Assembly: GCA_949297075.1 (NCBI GenBank)
Contig: CASFRX010000043.1
Location: 1 to 47,938, forward strand
From: an uncultured Oscillospiraceae bacterium
GTDB taxonomy: Bacteria; Bacillota; Clostridia; Oscillospirales; Acutalibacteraceae
Direction of reading: 5' to 3'
Length of the DNA: 47,938 bases
Positions 16,979 to 24,081 of the stretch are shown piece by piece; position 1 is the stretch's first letter; each line of letters opens with the position of its first letter. Position numbers and translations under genes: made by a program. The notes under the pieces are model-generated. The model worked only from the letters and a program-made list of their open reading frames with translations. It did not search any database and was not told the DNA's origin.

Positions 16979-18835
16979 ATGGAAACAGATGTTGAAAGAG
17001 TAAAAAGGCTGCGAAAAAAATCCATGAGCCTGCCTTTGCGCCCCGGTGTTTATCTAATGAAGAATAAATCCGGGGAAATCATCTATGTCGGTAAAGCAAA
17101 GGCACTCAAAAACCGCGTCAGCAGTTATTTCGGTTCCCATTATAATCACACGGCAAAGGTTATAAAAATGGTCGAAAATGTTCAGGATTTTGACTATATT
17201 GTAACTGACAGCGAGTTTGAAGCTCTGGTGCTGGAATGCAGTCTTATCAAACAGCACAGCCCTAAGTATAATATTTTACTGAAAGACGACAAGGGCTATC
17301 ATTATGTGAAAATAACAAATTCGCCATGGCCTCGTATTGATGCGGTAATGCAGCTTGAAAACGACGGGTCTGAATATATCGGTCCCTATACAAGTTCATT
17401 TGCCGTGAGGCAGACGGTGGAGCAGGCGAGAAAGATTTTTCGTTTGCCTCAGTGCGGAAAAACCTTTCCTGTTCCTCATAAACAGCGTCCCTGCCTTAAC
17501 TACCATATTTCTCAGTGCTCTGCACCTTGTGCAGGAAAAATCTCTCAGTGTGATTATGCAAAAAGCGTTGAGCAGGCGGTTGATTTTTTAAAGGGCGGTT
17601 CGGCCTCACTTATTAAATCAATGCAGGAGGAAATGGAGAGAGCTGCTGAAAATTTGGAATTTGAAAAGGCAGCGTCTCTGAGAGATAAAATAAATGCCGT
17701 TTCAAAATTCGGCGAAAAGCAAAAGGTAGTCAGTGTCGGTGTTGCCGAGCAGGATGTTTTTGCCCTGTCTCAGACGGCGGATAAGGCTTGCCTTGCCGTT
17801 CTGCGCTTTTTTGCAGGCAGGCTTTGCGATACGGAGCATTTTATTCTTGAAGCTCCTGAGGACGGCGCACAGGCACGCTATGAGCTGCTCATGCGCTATT
17901 ATTCCATGCGTGAGCGCATACCGCCGAGAATACTGATTGATGCTTTGCCGGCAGACTGTGATTTGCTGGCAGAATGGCTCAGCGAAAAGCTGGGCAAAAA
18001 GGTTAGCTTTACCGTGCCTCAAAGAGGCGATCAGCTGAAGCTGCTTGAAATGTGCCGCTCAAATGCTGCAGAAAAGCTTGCTTTGAGCTTGGGCAGACGA
18101 GGCACAGATACACAGGCTTTGGACGAGCTTGCAAGATTGCTTGGCTTGGAATCGCCGCCTGAATATATAGAGTCTTACGATATTTCTCATACCGCAGGTT
18201 CGGAAAATGTTGCAGGTATGGTTGTGTTCAAAAATGCACATCCTTATAAGGCGGCATATAAACGATTTAAGATTAAAGGCTTTGATGGTCAGGATGACTG
18301 CGCTTCAATGGCAGAGGTGCTTGAGCGAAGATTCAGGCATTATCTTGAAGAAACCGCAAAGCCGGAGGGCGAGAAGCGAGACGAGGGCTTCACGCACCTG
18401 CCTGATTTGATTTTGCTCGACGGTGCTCAAATGCAGGTCAATGCCGTTAAGGCTGTTTTGATGCGTATGGGTATAAAGGTGCCTGTATACGGTATGGTTA
18501 AGGATTCAAGCCACCGCACCCGTGCCATAACAGGCGAGGGCGGCGAAATAGCAATAAATTCAAAGCGTAGCGCCTTTACTCTTGTTTCGACCATACAGGA
18601 GGAAGTTCACCGCTTCGCCATTGAGTACCACCGCAAGCGCAGAAGCTCGGGGATTTCAACAACCCTTGTGCAAATTGAGGGTGTAGGACCGAAAAAGGCT
18701 CAAGTTTTGATGAAAGCTTTTAAATCTGTTGCGGCGATAAAAAAGGCGAGCGTTGATGAGCTGTCGGCTGTAAAAGGCGTTGATAAGCGCACGGCTAAGG
18801 CGGTTTTTGACTATTTTAACGGTTCTGACGTCTAA
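16979..18835 (+). CDS. uvrC: UvrABC system protein C
   Basis: UvrC (618 residues) makes both incisions in nucleotide excision repair after UvrAB has found the lesion. Domains in order: GIY-YIG nuclease (about 18-100, GVYLMKNKSGEIIYVGKAK), a Cys-rich segment (QCGKTFPVPHKQRPCLNY and SQCSAPCAG, about 160-183), a UVR domain (about 214-238, FEKAASLRDKI), the RNase H-like 5'-incision domain starting YDISHTAG, and a C-terminal helix-hairpin-helix pair (VEGVGPKKAQVL, VKGVDKRTAKAV). ATG is 2 bases after the aminopeptidase stop with no clear ribosome site, which suggests coupling. uvrA and uvrB are not in the window. Confidence 0.97.
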   Translation: METDVERVKRLRKKSMSLPLRPGVYLMKNKSGEIIYVGKAKALKNRVSSYFGSHYNHTAKVIKMVENVQDFDYIVTDSEFEALVLECSLIKQHSPKYNILLKDDKGYHYVKITNSPWPRIDAVMQLENDGSEYIGPYTSSFAVRQTVEQARKIFRLPQCGKTFPVPHKQRPCLNYHISQCSAPCAGKISQCDYAKSVEQAVDFLKGGSASLIKSMQEEMERAAENLEFEKAASLRDKINAVSKFGEKQKVVSVGVAEQDVFALSQTADKACLAVLRFFAGRLCDTEHFILEAPEDGAQARYELLMRYYSMRERIPPRILIDALPADCDLLAEWLSEKLGKKVSFTVPQRGDQLKLLEMCRSNAAEKLALSLGRRGTDTQALDELARLLGLESPPEYIESYDISHTAGSENVAGMVVFKNAHPYKAAYKRFKIKGFDGQDDCASMAEVLERRFRHYLEETAKPEGEKRDEGFTHLPDLILLDGAQMQVNAVKAVLMRMGIKVPVYGMVKDSSHRTRAITGEGGEIAINSKRSAFTLVSTIQEEVHRFAIEYHRKRRSSGISTTLVQIEGVGPKKAQVLMKAFKSVAAIKKASVDELSAVKGVDKRTAKAVFDYFNGSDV

Positions 18836-18850
18836 ATTAAGATAAAAAAC

Positions 18851-18879
18851 TTGACAAATCAACGATAATAAAAGATAAT
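18851..18879 (+). promoter_or_regulatory. Sigma-A promoter for rsmD-coaD
   Basis: A perfect TTGACA (18851-18856) and GATAAT (18874-18879) are separated by 17 bases, in the 77-base gap after uvrC. Confidence 0.75.
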
Positions 18880-18912
18880 AATAGAGTATATTGTAAAATA
18901 AGGGAATATTTT

Positions 18913-19446
18913 ATGAGAGTAATTACAGGCTCCGCAAGGGGCAGAAGCTTAATGACACTTGAGGGCGGCGATGTTGTTCGCCCCACAACCGACAGAGTGA
19001 AAGAAGCCATGTTCAGCATAATCCAGTTTGAGCTGGAGGGCAGATGCGTGCTCGATTTGTTTGCAGGCTCAGGCCAGCTGGGTATAGAAGCGCTCAGCCG
19101 AGGTGCTGAAAAATGCACTTTTGTAGATAGCGACGCAAATGCGGTAGAGGTTGTGCAGAAAAATCTTGAACACACCAATCTCAAAGAGAAATCAATAGTG
19201 CTTAAGGCAGATTCCTTGACCTATATCAGAACAACTACCGATGTTTTTGATATTGTGATTATTGATCCGCCTTACGGCAAAGGCTCGCTTCAAAAGGCTC
19301 TTTCGCTGTTGGACGGTAAGTTAGCTCCCGGCGGTGTGATTGTTTGCGAAATGCCTCTCAAAGAAGAAATTCCCGAAAGAGCAGGCGGTCTTAATCTGTT
19401 TAAGCGTTATAGATACGGCAAAACAGAGCTTGCTGTTTACAGGTAA
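18913..19446 (+). CDS. rsmD: 16S rRNA (guanine(966)-N2)-methyltransferase
   Basis: This 177-residue SAM-dependent methyltransferase should modify G966 of 16S rRNA. It shows the RsmD N-terminus MRVITGSARGRSL, the RPTTDRVKEAMF block, the SAM site DLFAGSGQLGIEALSRGA and the catalytic DPPYGKG. Length is normal. It is followed 12 bases later by coaD; the rsmD-coaD pair is conserved in many Firmicutes and supports both assignments. Confidence 0.96.
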   Translation: MRVITGSARGRSLMTLEGGDVVRPTTDRVKEAMFSIIQFELEGRCVLDLFAGSGQLGIEALSRGAEKCTFVDSDANAVEVVQKNLEHTNLKEKSIVLKADSLTYIRTTTDVFDIVIIDPPYGKGSLQKALSLLDGKLAPGGVIVCEMPLKEEIPERAGGLNLFKRYRYGKTELAVYR

Positions 19447-19458
19447 GGTGAATATGGA

Positions 19459-19953
19459 TTGAAAATTGCAATTTGTCCCGGTAGTTTTGACCCGGTAACA
19501 AACGGTCATCTTGATATAATCCGCAGAACAGCTCGCCTTTTTGATAAGGTTGTAGTTGTTGTAATGTCAAACTACTTCAAAAAAACAAGCGCTTTTACTC
19601 CGGAAGAAAGGGTTGAACTCATAAAGCGTGTTACAGCCGACATTCCCGATATTGAGGTAGAGGCTCATTACGGCTTGCTTGCGGACTATGCGGCGCAAAA
19701 AAATGCGGTTGCAATAGTCAAGGGTCTGCGTGCCGTGTCTGATTTTGATACTGAGTTTCAGCAGGCACTGGCAAACAAAAAACTCAACGGCGATGTTGAA
19801 ACAGTTTTTTTAACCGCAAGCGGAGAGAATATGTATCTCTCATCAAGCGTAGTCAAACAAATCTGCGAATTTGGCGGAGACATTTCGGAATTTGTTCCTG
19901 CTGAAATTCGAGAAGATATAGAAAAAAGATTAAGAAAGGACCTGAAAATATGA
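19459..19953 (+). CDS. coaD: Phosphopantetheine adenylyltransferase
   Basis: CoaD (164 residues) joins ATP and 4'-phosphopantetheine to make dephospho-CoA, the penultimate CoA step. The nucleotidyltransferase signature is GSFDPVTNGHLD (His17 in the T/H-x-G-H motif). SSSVVKQI lies near the end. The start is TTG with AAGGTG 9 bases upstream; the nearby ATG at 19454 is out of frame and meets a stop after two codons. Its product is the substrate of the CoaE domain encoded about 4 kb upstream. It overlaps the next gene by 4 bases. Confidence 0.96.
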   Translation: MKIAICPGSFDPVTNGHLDIIRRTARLFDKVVVVVMSNYFKKTSAFTPEERVELIKRVTADIPDIEVEAHYGLLADYAAQKNAVAIVKGLRAVSDFDTEFQQALANKKLNGDVETVFLTASGENMYLSSSVVKQICEFGGDISEFVPAEIREDIEKRLRKDLKI

Positions 19954-20645
19954 ATGTTGAAGATTTGCTCGAAAGAATTGAAGATGTGCTCGACAACGGA
20001 CAAAAGGTAGCTTTCTCCTCTAAAATTGTTGTTAACATCGAAGAAATCCGCACCTATGTTGATGAAATCCGTGCAAATATGCCAGAGGAAATCCGTCAGG
20101 CAAGGAATATCGTAAGCGATCGCAATACGATAATCGGCGAGGCTAACGCTCAGGCTGAGGAAACTGTTACTATGGCAGGCGAAAAAGCAAGAGAAACAGT
20201 TAATAAAGCAAACGCAAGAGCTAAAGAGTACATACTTAATGCCGAAGAACGCGCAAAGTCAACTGTTGCCGAGGCTGAGGAGAGAGCAGGCGTTATTGTT
20301 GCCGAGGCAGACGCTAAAGCTCAGCAAATGGTTGAGGAAAGCGAAATTGCAGCTCGTGCAAAGCAGTACTGCGACGATATGCTCAAAAAGGCTAAGGCTC
20401 AGGCTGATACAATAGTAAATAATGCAAATGCTTCTGCTGCGGAAACAATCGAAAAAGCTAACGCACAGGCAGAAGATATAAAGGCAAGAGCCGCAAAATG
20501 GTCTAACGATATTTGTACCTCTGCTGCAAATTTTGTCGAAAATGTTATCGGCACAACGGAGCGTTCTCTTACAAACAGCCTTGCCAATGTTCGTCAGGCT
20601 AAGGAGAATATCCGCGGAGTTATAGGCAATAATAACCAGCAGTAA
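19950..20645 (+). CDS. Coiled-coil protein, ATP-synthase-B/DivIVA-like
   Basis: This 231-residue protein is almost entirely helical. A short N-terminal segment (VEDLLERIEDVLDNGQKVAF) leads into about 130 residues with a strong Ala-Glu-Lys heptad pattern (EANAQAEETV, EKARETVNKANARAKEYI). Similar proteins are annotated as V-type ATPase subunit H, F0 subunit b or DivIVA-like because of the coil alone; there is no membrane anchor or real ATPase motif. The repeated fixed position after coaD in Clostridia suggests a conserved but unknown role, perhaps cell-pole or division scaffolding. ATG overlaps the coaD stop, with AAAGGA upstream. Confidence 0.8.
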   Translation: MNVEDLLERIEDVLDNGQKVAFSSKIVVNIEEIRTYVDEIRANMPEEIRQARNIVSDRNTIIGEANAQAEETVTMAGEKARETVNKANARAKEYILNAEERAKSTVAEAEERAGVIVAEADAKAQQMVEESEIAARAKQYCDDMLKKAKAQADTIVNNANASAAETIEKANAQAEDIKARAAKWSNDICTSAANFVENVIGTTERSLTNSLANVRQAKENIRGVIGNNNQQ

Positions 20646-20664
20646 AAAACAGAAGGTGTATCGA

Positions 20665-21846
20665 TTGAAAACTAAACAGCTCATTGCGCTTGTGCTTGTT
20701 GTTGTTTTGGCTTGTGTCGGCATAGGCTTATCCGTATCTTCAAGCGGTAGTATTGATAAAGATTCTATCGAGCTTCAGTCTGCTCAGTTTCAGACAACGG
20801 CAAAGCGTATGGCTACCGTTAACATGTTGGCTGTAGGCGATAACCTTATTCATAAGCCTATTTATCAGCAGGCTCAGGCCCGCACGGGCGATGGAAGCTA
20901 CGATTTTACACCGGTTTACGAAAACCTGAAAAGTGTAATATCCGCCTCTGATATTGCGGTTGTAAATCAAGAAACCATGATGTCTTCCCTGCATGAGGTT
21001 TCCACCTATCCTTGCTTTAATACCCCTGTTGTTATGGCACAAACTCTTGCCGATTTGGGCTTTGATGTTTTGAGTATTGCCAATAACCATATGTTAGATA
21101 AATCCAGCAAGGGCTTGATTTCTACACTTGACCTTATTAATTCAACCAAAGGTTTGCTTGCTGCCGGTGCATATCACAGCCGTGAGGAATATACCGATAT
21201 CCAAATAAAAGATGTAAAGGGAATTAAATTTGCCTTTTTGTCTTATACCGAGCATACCAACGGCATTACTCTGCCGGAGGATAAGGAAGATTATATTGTA
21301 TATCTCTCCGAGCTTGATGATGTTAAACAGCAGGTTGAGTATGCCGACAGGGTGGCCGATGTCGTGGTCGTTTCCATGCATGCAGGCACAGAATATTCCG
21401 ATAGTTATAATGATATACAGTCTGATTTTGCTCAGAATGTTGCCGATTGGGGTGCTGACCTTGTAATAGGCACCCATCCTCACACTTTGCAGCCTGTGGA
21501 GTATGTTACCTCTGCAAGCGGTAAGCAGGTGCCTGTGATCTATTCTCTCGGAAACTTTGTTTCTGCTCAGGATAAACCGAAGAGATTGATTGGCGGCATG
21601 GCTAACATAACTTTCACCAAAGATTTTTCAACGGGCGAAGTAACTGTCAGCAAGCCTCAGCTCGATATTGTAATAACTCATTATAAAACCGGATTTTCGG
21701 GTATAAAGCTTTACAGGCTTGCCGATTATACGGATTCTCTTGCGGCGTCTAACGGCGTAGGAGGGTTCAGCCTTGATTATATTTATAACCATGTGCGCAA
21801 TATCATAGGTGATGAATACCTTATAGATGAATATAAATCCAAATAG
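20665..21846 (+). CDS. CapA family (PGA_cap) metallophosphatase-like protein
   Basis: This 393-residue protein has an N-terminal membrane anchor or signal (about 5-25) and the CapA/poly-gamma-glutamate-synthesis fold, related to calcineurin-type phosphoesterases. Conserved blocks are MLAVGDNLIH, VNQETM, LSIANNHMLDKS, VVVSMHAGTEY, GTHPHTLQPVE and YSLGNFV. TTG 20665 is preferred because AGAAGGTG lies 8 bases upstream and an upstream GTG at 20656 falls inside that ribosome site. CapB and CapC are not nearby, so capsule synthesis is not implied; such lone proteins are common in Clostridia and their substrate is unclear. Confidence 0.87.
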   Translation: MKTKQLIALVLVVVLACVGIGLSVSSSGSIDKDSIELQSAQFQTTAKRMATVNMLAVGDNLIHKPIYQQAQARTGDGSYDFTPVYENLKSVISASDIAVVNQETMMSSLHEVSTYPCFNTPVVMAQTLADLGFDVLSIANNHMLDKSSKGLISTLDLINSTKGLLAAGAYHSREEYTDIQIKDVKGIKFAFLSYTEHTNGITLPEDKEDYIVYLSELDDVKQQVEYADRVADVVVVSMHAGTEYSDSYNDIQSDFAQNVADWGADLVIGTHPHTLQPVEYVTSASGKQVPVIYSLGNFVSAQDKPKRLIGGMANITFTKDFSTGEVTVSKPQLDIVITHYKTGFSGIKLYRLADYTDSLAASNGVGGFSLDYIYNHVRNIIGDEYLIDEYKSK

Positions 21847-21853
21847 TTATAAT

Positions 21854-21904
21854 GCCCACTTTTTGTGCATACATTTATAGAAAATGAAATGTACAGGGGT
21901 GGGC
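21854..21904 (+). promoter_or_regulatory. Leader hairpin that would cover the ribosome site of the DUF4830-like gene
   Basis: GCCCAC (21854-21859) can pair with GTGGGC (21899-21904), and TACATTT (21870-21876) with AAATGTA (21887-21893). The outer right arm contains the likely ribosome site of the ATG at 21907. Confidence 0.35.
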
Positions 21905-21906
21905 TT

Positions 21907-22428
21907 ATGTTTGTAGTTTCCGTTCGTTCCTCCGCAATAAAAACAGGTGTGTTGAGTGTTTTGCTTGTTGCCTGTGCCGCATTTGGGATTTTTGCCGCAG
22001 GAAAAAGTGTATCTGCCGCCGTAACAGCCGATAAAACGGGTCTGTCGTATCTTGCCGGCAATGCGGCTCAGCGTGTGGATTTTTTGGCGCAGTTCGGTTG
22101 GGAGATAGACGAGGACCCTGTTGAAGTCAGCGAGGTTATTATACCTGCGGAATTTGACAGTGCCTATAAAGAATATAACGATATGCAGGCAGGGCACGGA
22201 CTTGATCTTTCAAAATACAGCGGCATGCGTGCAAAACGCTGGACTTATACGGTTAAAAACTATCCCGGCTATGAAAACAATGATGGAATGGTGCAGGCAA
22301 ATATTTTTGTGCTTGACGGTGCTGTTATAGGCGGAGATATTTCTTCTCTCGAAAAAGACGGATTTATGCAAGATTTTAATTATCCCAAGGAGAATACTTC
22401 AGTTTATGGCGAAACAACGAATGGATAA
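21907..22428 (+). CDS. DUF4830-like secreted or membrane-anchored protein
   Basis: This 173-residue protein has a hydrophobic N-terminal segment (about residues 11-31) and a C-terminal region resembling DUF4830: RVDFLAQFGWEIDEDPVEV, FDSAYKEYNDMQ and YSGMRAKRWTYTVKNYPGYE. Function is unknown; the domain is found in small Clostridia envelope proteins. ATG 21907 is chosen because it begins the hydrophobic segment and follows a GGGGTGGG stretch. A start further upstream would put charged residues before it without a ribosome site. Its end overlaps the pseudouridine synthase gene by 23 bases. Confidence 0.8.
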   Translation: MFVVSVRSSAIKTGVLSVLLVACAAFGIFAAGKSVSAAVTADKTGLSYLAGNAAQRVDFLAQFGWEIDEDPVEVSEVIIPAEFDSAYKEYNDMQAGHGLDLSKYSGMRAKRWTYTVKNYPGYENNDGMVQANIFVLDGAVIGGDISSLEKDGFMQDFNYPKENTSVYGETTNG

Positions 22429-23122
22429 AATAATAGCTTCACAAGGCGCATACAGCCGCAGTGAAGTAAAAGAGCTTGTAAAAAAAGGCAGGGTTCTCGT
22501 CAACGGCAAAGCTGTTGCGGACTCTGCTTTTAAAGCTGACCCCGAAACCGATTCAATAACGGTGAACGGCAAAGCTTTTGGCTACAGCGAGCATATTTAT
22601 ATTATGCTCAATAAACCGCAGGGTGTTGTGAGCGCAAGCAGGTCTCCGGGAGATAAAACGGTTATAGACCTTGTGCCGCCGACCCTCAAACGCAACGGCC
22701 TTTTTCCGGCAGGACGGCTCGATAAGGATACTACGGGCTTTGTGCTGATTACAGATGACGGAGATTTTGCCCATGAAATACTTTCTCCCAAAAAGCATAT
22801 AGAGAAAACATATGTTGCTGTTTTGGACAGGCCTATTTCCGAGGCTGAACAAAAGAAATTTGAAAGCGGAGTGGCTTTGGCAGATGGCTATGAATGTCTG
22901 CCTGCAAAAATCAGAAACCTGAGTGAAGACGGCAGAACTGTTGAAATTAAGCTTAATGAGGGTAAATATCATCAGATTAAGCGTATGGCGGCCGCTTGCG
23001 GCAGCCATGTTAATGAGCTCCATAGGGTTGCCATAGGCAATTTAATGCTTGATGAATCTCTTTTACCCGGTGAGTGCAGAGCGTTAACTGATGAAGAACT
23101 GAGACTGATACAGGAAAAATAA
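22406..23122 (+). CDS. RsuA/RluB-family rRNA pseudouridine synthase
   Basis: This 238-residue enzyme should isomerise one uridine of rRNA. An N-terminal S4 RNA-binding domain (about 3-48, MDKIIASQGAYSRSEVKELV) leads into the catalytic domain with GRLDKDTTG (catalytic Asp106), then EKTYVAVL and KYHQIKRMAAACG. Within the family the length and single-domain layout favour RsuA (16S U516), but RluB, RluE and RluF cannot be separated by eye. The start lies inside the previous gene, so it is probably coupled. It is the last gene before the TIR element. Confidence 0.92.
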   Translation: MAKQRMDKIIASQGAYSRSEVKELVKKGRVLVNGKAVADSAFKADPETDSITVNGKAFGYSEHIYIMLNKPQGVVSASRSPGDKTVIDLVPPTLKRNGLFPAGRLDKDTTGFVLITDDGDFAHEILSPKKHIEKTYVAVLDRPISEAEQKKFESGVALADGYECLPAKIRNLSEDGRTVEIKLNEGKYHQIKRMAAACGSHVNELHRVAIGNLMLDESLLPGECRALTDEELRLIQEK

Positions 23123-23130
23123 GTTTAATG

Positions 23131-23166
23131 TTGACAAAGTAAATAAAAAATATTAAACCTGAATAA
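23131..23166 (+). promoter_or_regulatory. Possible isolated -35 box before the TIR element
   Basis: A consensus TTGACA (23131-23136) has only TAAACC at the 17-base position (23154-23159). The stretch ends directly at the left inverted repeat. It may be a weak promoter. Confidence 0.25.
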
Positions 23167-23440
23167 CGCCGACACCACATAAGGAAGTATTTGTTTCTCG
23201 ATAAAAATTCCCTGTATTTTTGCCAAAAGCCTCGCAAGGCGTCAGCCTTGCTGCGTTTTGTGGCTTCAATACAAGAAATTTTATTATCTTACGAAACAGC
23301 GAAGCACTTTAAAATGAAAATTTTGAGTACAAGAAAAGACAAAACCGTCCGATAATGCTGACGCATATCGGGCGGTTTTAACGCATTATTGTGCCAAAAT
23401 TTCACATTTTAAAGAAATACTGCCTTATGTGGTGTCGGCG
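23167..23440. mobile_element. 274-base TIR-bounded, self-folding non-coding element (MITE-like)
   Basis: The ends are 25-base inverted repeats (23167-23191 and 23416-23440) with one mismatch. Inside, two long arms fold separately. Arm 1 (23193-23297) pairs 23193-23197 with 23293-23297 and 23204-23218 with 23268-23282 (13 of 15), and is capped by a 7-base stem with loop GTCA (23234-23251). Arm 2 (23307-23414) pairs 23307-23316 with 23405-23414 and 23318-23325 with 23395-23402, and is capped by a 14-base stem (23341-23354 with 23366-23379). No ORF with homology is visible. No clear target duplication is seen, only AA on both sides. It is the main content of the 431-base gap after the pseudouridine synthase gene. 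A structured RNA is the alternative. Confidence 0.7.
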
Positions 23441-23553
23441 AAACAGCTTATGTTTTTATTGAATACGTCTTAATAGTTTTGAGGATATATGTAAGTGGAA
23501 GAAAGTTTCATCGAAGAAAGATTTGTCTTTAAAAACAAAAAGTTCAGAAAGCT

Positions 23554-23892
23554 ATGCGTACAACTGTTCTTATCGGTATAGCGGCGTCATTGGCTTCGTT
23601 TTTTATCGGCTTTTTCCTCATAGGAATTAACGAGATGGAATACTATCAGGTTGAAGGATTCAAACAGATTGTTTCCAGAGTTTTGGATAGCTTCTCTCCG
23701 GTTTATCTTATTAACTGTGTTAACGGTGTAATAGTTCTTGTTATCAGCCACATCGAACTTATGAAAGAGCAACGCAAAAATTCAAAGTTTCTTCCCGAAG
23801 ACCTTTCAAGCGATTCCTTTGTTAACCCTGAGGATGAAAATGCCGAAGAGAACGAGGAAGACGATGATGAAGAAGAATATATAGGCTTATGA
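23554..23892 (+). CDS. Small two-helix membrane protein with acidic tail
   Basis: I do not recognise this 112-residue protein. It has two membrane segments (about residues 4-25 and 47-68), a short basic stretch (KEQRKNSKF) and a strongly acidic C-terminus with runs of Glu and Asp. The ATG has only a poor AGAAAG site. An overlapping frame starts at GTG 23495 behind a GAGG site and encodes 28 residues rich in Glu, Lys and Phe before a stop at 23579-23581. It reads like a cytoplasmic N-terminus for this protein, so the annotated start may hide a frameshift. A terminator follows directly. Confidence 0.65.
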   Translation: MRTTVLIGIAASLASFFIGFFLIGINEMEYYQVEGFKQIVSRVLDSFSPVYLINCVNGVIVLVISHIELMKEQRKNSKFLPEDLSSDSFVNPEDENAEENEEDDDEEEYIGL

Positions 23893-23903
23893 TTGTAAAA
23901 TGC

Positions 23904-23940
23904 AGCAGGTGTTTTCTGTAAAAACGTCTGCTTATTATTT
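23904..23940 (+). terminator. Terminator after the small membrane protein
   Basis: A 12-base stem (23904-23915 with 23921-23932, two G-T pairs) and a 5-base loop, followed by a T-rich stretch. Confidence 0.75.
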
Positions 23941-23999
23941 TTGCTAAAAATTATACAGAAAACTTAAATATTTATTACATAATTACATCAAATAACCTC

Positions 24000-24028
24000 T
24001 TTACAACTAAGGTTAAAAGTGTTAATAT
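24000..24028 (+). promoter_or_regulatory. Sigma-A promoter for PFOR
   Basis: TTTACA (24000-24005) and TAATAT (24023-24028) are separated by 17 bases, 53 bases before the start codon. Confidence 0.75.
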
Positions 24029-24081
24029 ATTCACGGTGCATTTTCAGCATTGCTATTTAAATATAGGAGGAATATAAAATC

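Noticed and set aside
23167..23440. Remnant of a transposase gene inside the TIR element
   Set aside because: No frame in the element gives a plausible transposase fragment; short frames cross the inverted repeats and are low-complexity.
23167..23440. CRISPR repeats or a tandem array
   Set aside because: The repeats are inverted and nested, not regularly spaced direct repeats, and no cas gene is present.
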